Assembly (NCBI GenBank): GCA_023634235.1
Contig: JAMKCF010000047.1
Location: 186,001 to 250,000 of the forward strand
Source: Pisaster brevispinus
Lineage: Eukaryota; Echinodermata; Asteroidea; Forcipulatida; Asteriidae
Direction of reading: 5' to 3'
DNA length: 64,000 nucleotides
The notes under the pieces were generated by a model that was not told where the DNA came from, made no database searches, and worked only from the letters and a program-made list of their open reading frames with translations. Below, in pieces: positions 61,062 through 64,000 of the stretch. The first letter of the stretch is position 1. Each line of letters opens with the position of its first letter. Made by a program: the position numbers and the translations under genes.

Positions 61062-61137
61062 GGGGGGGGGGGGGGGGGGTCACAGACAACAATTGGGGAT
61101 CGTGCCCCCCCCCCCCCCCCCTCCAGTTACACCACTT
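61062..61137. repeat. G18/C17 inverted homopolymers next to a hAT-like terminus
   Basis: Eighteen Gs (61062-61079) and seventeen Cs (61105-61121) flank a 25-nt spacer and could form a very stable hairpin or quadruplex. Immediately right, the minus strand reads AGTGGTGTAACTGGAG, close to the CAGTGGCGTAACTAG end of the element at 51660. This may be a truncated relative whose G-rich subterminal part has expanded. Confidence 0.6.
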
Positions 61138-61702
61138 TTTATAATCTCATCTATTTTATGAGCAAAGAGTTTTGAGTTTTGGCAGGAAGTGCCTGGCTTT
61201 GGGCATGGAAGGTTAAAGATCAATATATCTCTTATTTTAGTTTGTGTAACCAACAAACATTGATAAATCAATAAATAATACAGCATTGTGCTAGCAATGG
61301 AAAATGATCACTGGTTGGTTCAAATTGACATGATCTTATACTGTTCTTTACAAAGTCAGTCTTTGATCACTGGCTGTTTGAGCTTTACATCCTAATAGTT
61401 TCCTTATTGACCCAATTTACCTGATGTCCTCATCACAATAATCTTGGTTGTGCTTTTTTGTAGTCAATGTCCTCATGTGTTACACAATGTACTGTGCATT
61501 TTAGGCAATGTGGCGTTTACAGGCTCACCATAACTTGTATGTCGAATTTGACCCCAAAAACACTAGCTGCATGTGACATTATCCATGGGATCAATACTCA
61601 ATATTTAATACTCAATAATCAGTACTTTGATCAAGAGCTTTAATATATTACATCATTGTACGTTCTGTGTACTCAGCATCTTATTTGGTGGCATTTCATC
61701 TC
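61138..61702. other. noncoding sequence
   Basis: AT-rich, with no signal recognised on either strand. Confidence 0.4.
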
Positions 61703-62261
61703 TTAGTGCATGATAGGGGGCGTGTTGATCTCGTTGGGCTCCTGTTTAACTTGACCACCATCGTCATAATGATCAGCTTCATGGTTGTCATCTTTAGTAT
61801 CCTCATCATGTGCTGTTTTGGCCGCATTTTGAGCAGCCTGAGAAGCAACACCAGCAACTGCAGCAACAAATACTGCAAGAACACTACCACCACCTTTTAC
61901 TGCAATGGCCTTCTCAGTTACAGCAGCTTTCTGAGCAATGATGTCGAGTCCTTTGGGAATTCGTGGTACGCCTCCACTGCTACTGGAATATCAGAGGTGT
62001 CTGCATCATTGACCTCAGTTAAGATTGTGGGGATTCCATACCCAGTGGCAACATCGCTGTTATTGGATGATGCATGAGCAGCTTCATCCAGATTCCAGTC
62101 AGGGACCTCGTTGTTTGAAGGCCAGAGTTCGACTCTCAGTGCTGTCCTCTCTGCCTAACTGCACCGAGGCACCACAGATAACAACCTCGCCTGGTTCCTT
62201 GATGACCATACTTAGTGAGGCAATTTATTTCATTCTTGACAACATCAGTTAGTCTGTCATC
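61703..62261 (-). pseudogene. minus-strand coding block with three frame changes, unknown protein
   Basis: After an acceptor-like CCAATGCTCACAG (exon from 62261) the minus strand reads DDRLTDVVKNEI. In the next frame it reads SLSMVIKEPGEVVICGASVQ, LGREDSTESRTLAFKQ. In another it reads NNEVPDWNLDEAAHASSNNS, DVATGYGIPTILTEVNDADT, SDIPVAV. In the last it reads GGVPRIPKGLDIIAQKAAVT, EKAIAVKGGGSVLAVFVAAV, AGVASQAAQNAAKTAHDEDT and an acidic tail ending NTPPIMH and a stop at 61703-61705. Each piece is protein-like and they follow one another without overlap loss, so this was one continuous coding exon now split by single-base changes near 62225, 62120 and 61985. An Ala/Val-rich segment may be membrane- or helix-forming. 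I do not recognise the family. Confidence 0.5.
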
Positions 62262-62732
62262 CTGTGAGCATTGGGGAGCATTAAAGAAATTAAAGTTAGC
62301 TAAAAAATACAAATTAAAAAAACATAGGAATTCTGCTTTAAAGTTTTAGGGGAAAAAATGTTTTTTTGAGTGTAACCCCAAAAAAGAGAAAAATAAATGA
62401 GCAGAAAAAGAAATGAGGGAGAGGGAAAGCAGAACCTTACAAGTGTGTGTAGTTCTTGGTTTTTCCCAAGCAGATGCCATTTGCCATTTGCAATTTGCAA
62501 AAACATAAGCATTCAAATTCAATGTGCCAATTCATCTAGGATAAAATATGTTTCAAGTTGGTCTGGCATTCATGTATTTGTTTCACTTTTTGATGGATTG
62601 TCGGACAAGTGTAAAGAAAATGATGAAAATAACAAAAACAAAATCTGAAATTGAACATTTTCCATTAACATATCAATTAGCTTTACAATACTGCTCTGGA
62701 AATTGAGCCAAGAACATTCCTCTAATCTCTCT
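62262..62732. other. intron-like AT-rich sequence upstream of the minus-strand block
   Basis: Low-complexity A-rich and T-rich stretches end, in minus-strand order, in the acceptor at 62262. No ORF is convincing. Confidence 0.35.
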
Positions 62733-62980
62733 CAGCTCCCTAGGGGGAGTATGTAGCCCTGGGCTGCCGTGGGGGTCCAAAGGCTTTTTCAAACACAATA
62801 TCAACCTCTACCCTCGCAGGTACCCATTTATACCCCTGGGTCAAGAGAATAACAGTAAAGCATCTTGCTCCAGGACACAAGTGTCTTTACTGGGATTCGA
62901 ACCCACACACCCATGAGTTAACCACCAGAACTTTTATTCAATGCTCTAAACCACTCGGCCATGACACTCTATGATACTAC
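62733..62980 (-). mobile_element. tRNA-headed SINE, minus strand, best-preserved copy
   Basis: The minus strand begins with a tRNA-Leu/Ser-like head. TGGCCGAGTGG matches the A box and GGGTTCGAATCCC the B box, with a long variable region between them. The body follows (GACACTTGTGTCCTGGAGCA; CCCAGGGGTATAAATGGGTA) to about 62733. The B box and the A box fit the Pol III consensus, so this copy could be transcribed. Two older relatives lie at 38.7-39.0 and 43.5-43.7 kb. Confidence 0.75.
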
Positions 62981-63540
62981 TACACTTGAATTTGAGAAAC
63001 ACTGAATATTACTGGGTTTTTTATACCACAATGTTTTCAATAAATATGCATGAAAACAGATAATGCACAGACAAGATCCAAACCCATGTCATCATGTATT
63101 GCTTCCTCTCCACTATTCTCTTTAAGTCAGCTTTGTGTGCATGAATTAAAAAAAGCCTGAAATCCTACTATTTCAAAATCACACATCAAATTTATGCCCA
63201 GGTTTAATGTTTAACTTGATCTTTTTAATGGTAATCTGATATAGACGATCACTATATGACTTTTGCAAACAAAGGATTATGGGTAGGATCTGGGCAAGGT
63301 TAATACATATGCCTATTCAGTCTGGATGATTTGTGGGAGTCAGATTTTCTTTGAGCAAGTTTATGTTACAGAAATATTTCCAGTCAAAATTAATATTGAT
63401 CTCAGTTTTTAGGCAAACAGAGACTAGACTTTTCATCCCACAAAATACCAAAAGCTCAGAGCTTCCCGGGACTTTGCCAACTGGACCCCCACTGGGGCTT
63501 TGCACCTGGACCCCTCCAATTACATTTCTTTGAGCCCATT
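62981..63540. other. noncoding sequence
   Basis: AT-rich with short chance ORFs on both strands (63317-63533). No recognised feature. Confidence 0.35.
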
Positions 63541-64000
63541 TCTTCTATGCTTATGGCAACCTTTGAAGTGCCTGATTTGTGTGGCCATAAGTGCAGAAAT
63601 CCACAGTAAGAAGCAGCCTGTAGTTGGCCCCAGCAAAGTTGAACGTAGTGCTTAACAGTTTTCTGCTGAGCAGAAATGAACAGGATACAAGTCGCAAATG
63701 GTACATGAGACAAGGTGTTTAAGCTGGTAACCCTAATCTGTTTTAGGAGACCAATTAAGAACTCACTACGCGGCAGTGAAGTAACTAACGAGAAGTCCCC
63801 TCGATCCGATCCACTATTAAGCTAAAGTCAAAAGTAGTAGTCCCTGCCGATTTCCTACCCTCCGCCCAGGTAGTAGCTAATAAGCTGGACAGTTCTTTTA
63901 AGAACTAAGTAGTCTCCCGATTTCCAAAATCTACTCCAATGCAGTAGAATAAAAAGCAAGACCTAGTTCTACAAGAACTAATCTACATAGCTAGTAGATA
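63541..64000. other. unrecognised repeat-like segment at the right edge
   Basis: From about 63720 the texture changes. TAGTAG, AAGAACTA, AGTTCTT and CTAG words recur, with an inverted pair AGTTCTT...AAGAACT (63890-63906) and GTTCTACAAGAAC near 63967. An LTR or other long element continuing past the window is possible, but no terminal motif or primer-binding site can be identified. Confidence 0.3.

Overview
This is a stretch of animal nuclear genome, AT-rich and gene-poor, with intron-containing gene models and many transposable-element relics. A TRIM ubiquitin-ligase gene with an NHL-like C-terminus, tRNA-headed SINEs, L2/CR1-like LINE tails, a Penelope-type GIY-YIG relic and hAT elements with perfect 8-bp target duplications together suggest a marine deuterostome invertebrate. 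An echinoderm is my best guess, but the sequence alone does not prove it.

Layout. Positions 1-20874 are one minisatellite of about 250 copies of an 81-bp unit (with 89/90-bp variants), arranged in higher-order blocks of 909, 1491 and 2218 bp; it runs off the left edge. Positions 20875-24611 hold two tRNA-like SINE heads, a possible minus-strand exon, a 15-copy 50/51-bp minisatellite with a TATA-like core, and a decayed Penelope-like element. Positions 24620-26106 are a complete non-autonomous hAT-type element carrying its own 33-bp GAGTCC minisatellite and an internal foldback. Positions 26866-36537 are a fourth, unrelated minisatellite (29/28-bp unit, roughly 335 copies) that is stop-free in all three plus-strand frames and so gives spurious ORFs of up to 816 codons. 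Exon-like sequence ending in a strong splice donor follows directly.

From 37 to 51 kb the sequence is mostly noncoding. It holds SINE copies, a second decayed hAT relative (about 43.7-44.9 kb) and the one clear intact gene: a plus-strand TRIM protein of 567 residues (CDS 45579-47282) in a single exon. On the opposite strand, splice-bounded exon candidates at 42.0, 48.7, 49.5 and 50.1 kb suggest that the TRIM gene may sit inside an intron of a minus-strand gene. Two of these exons (42.0 and 48.7 kb) are duplicates of each other.

Positions 51660-53403 are a second complete hAT-type element (TSD CACACAAC) with a minus-strand non-LTR reverse-transcriptase fragment inside it. A plus-strand L2-like LINE fragment lies at 54.0-54.8 kb, and a nearly perfect 65-bp inverted repeat containing TGACGTCA at 55.0 kb. 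The right end holds an orphan minus-strand ORF (58.4 kb), a G18/C17 hairpin (61.06 kb), a minus-strand coding-like block broken by three frame changes (61.7-62.26 kb), another SINE, and an unrecognised repeat-like segment to the edge.

I see no operon, CRISPR array, functional RNA gene or virus. The most striking property is four unrelated minisatellites making up about half of the window, beside nested DNA and RNA transposons.
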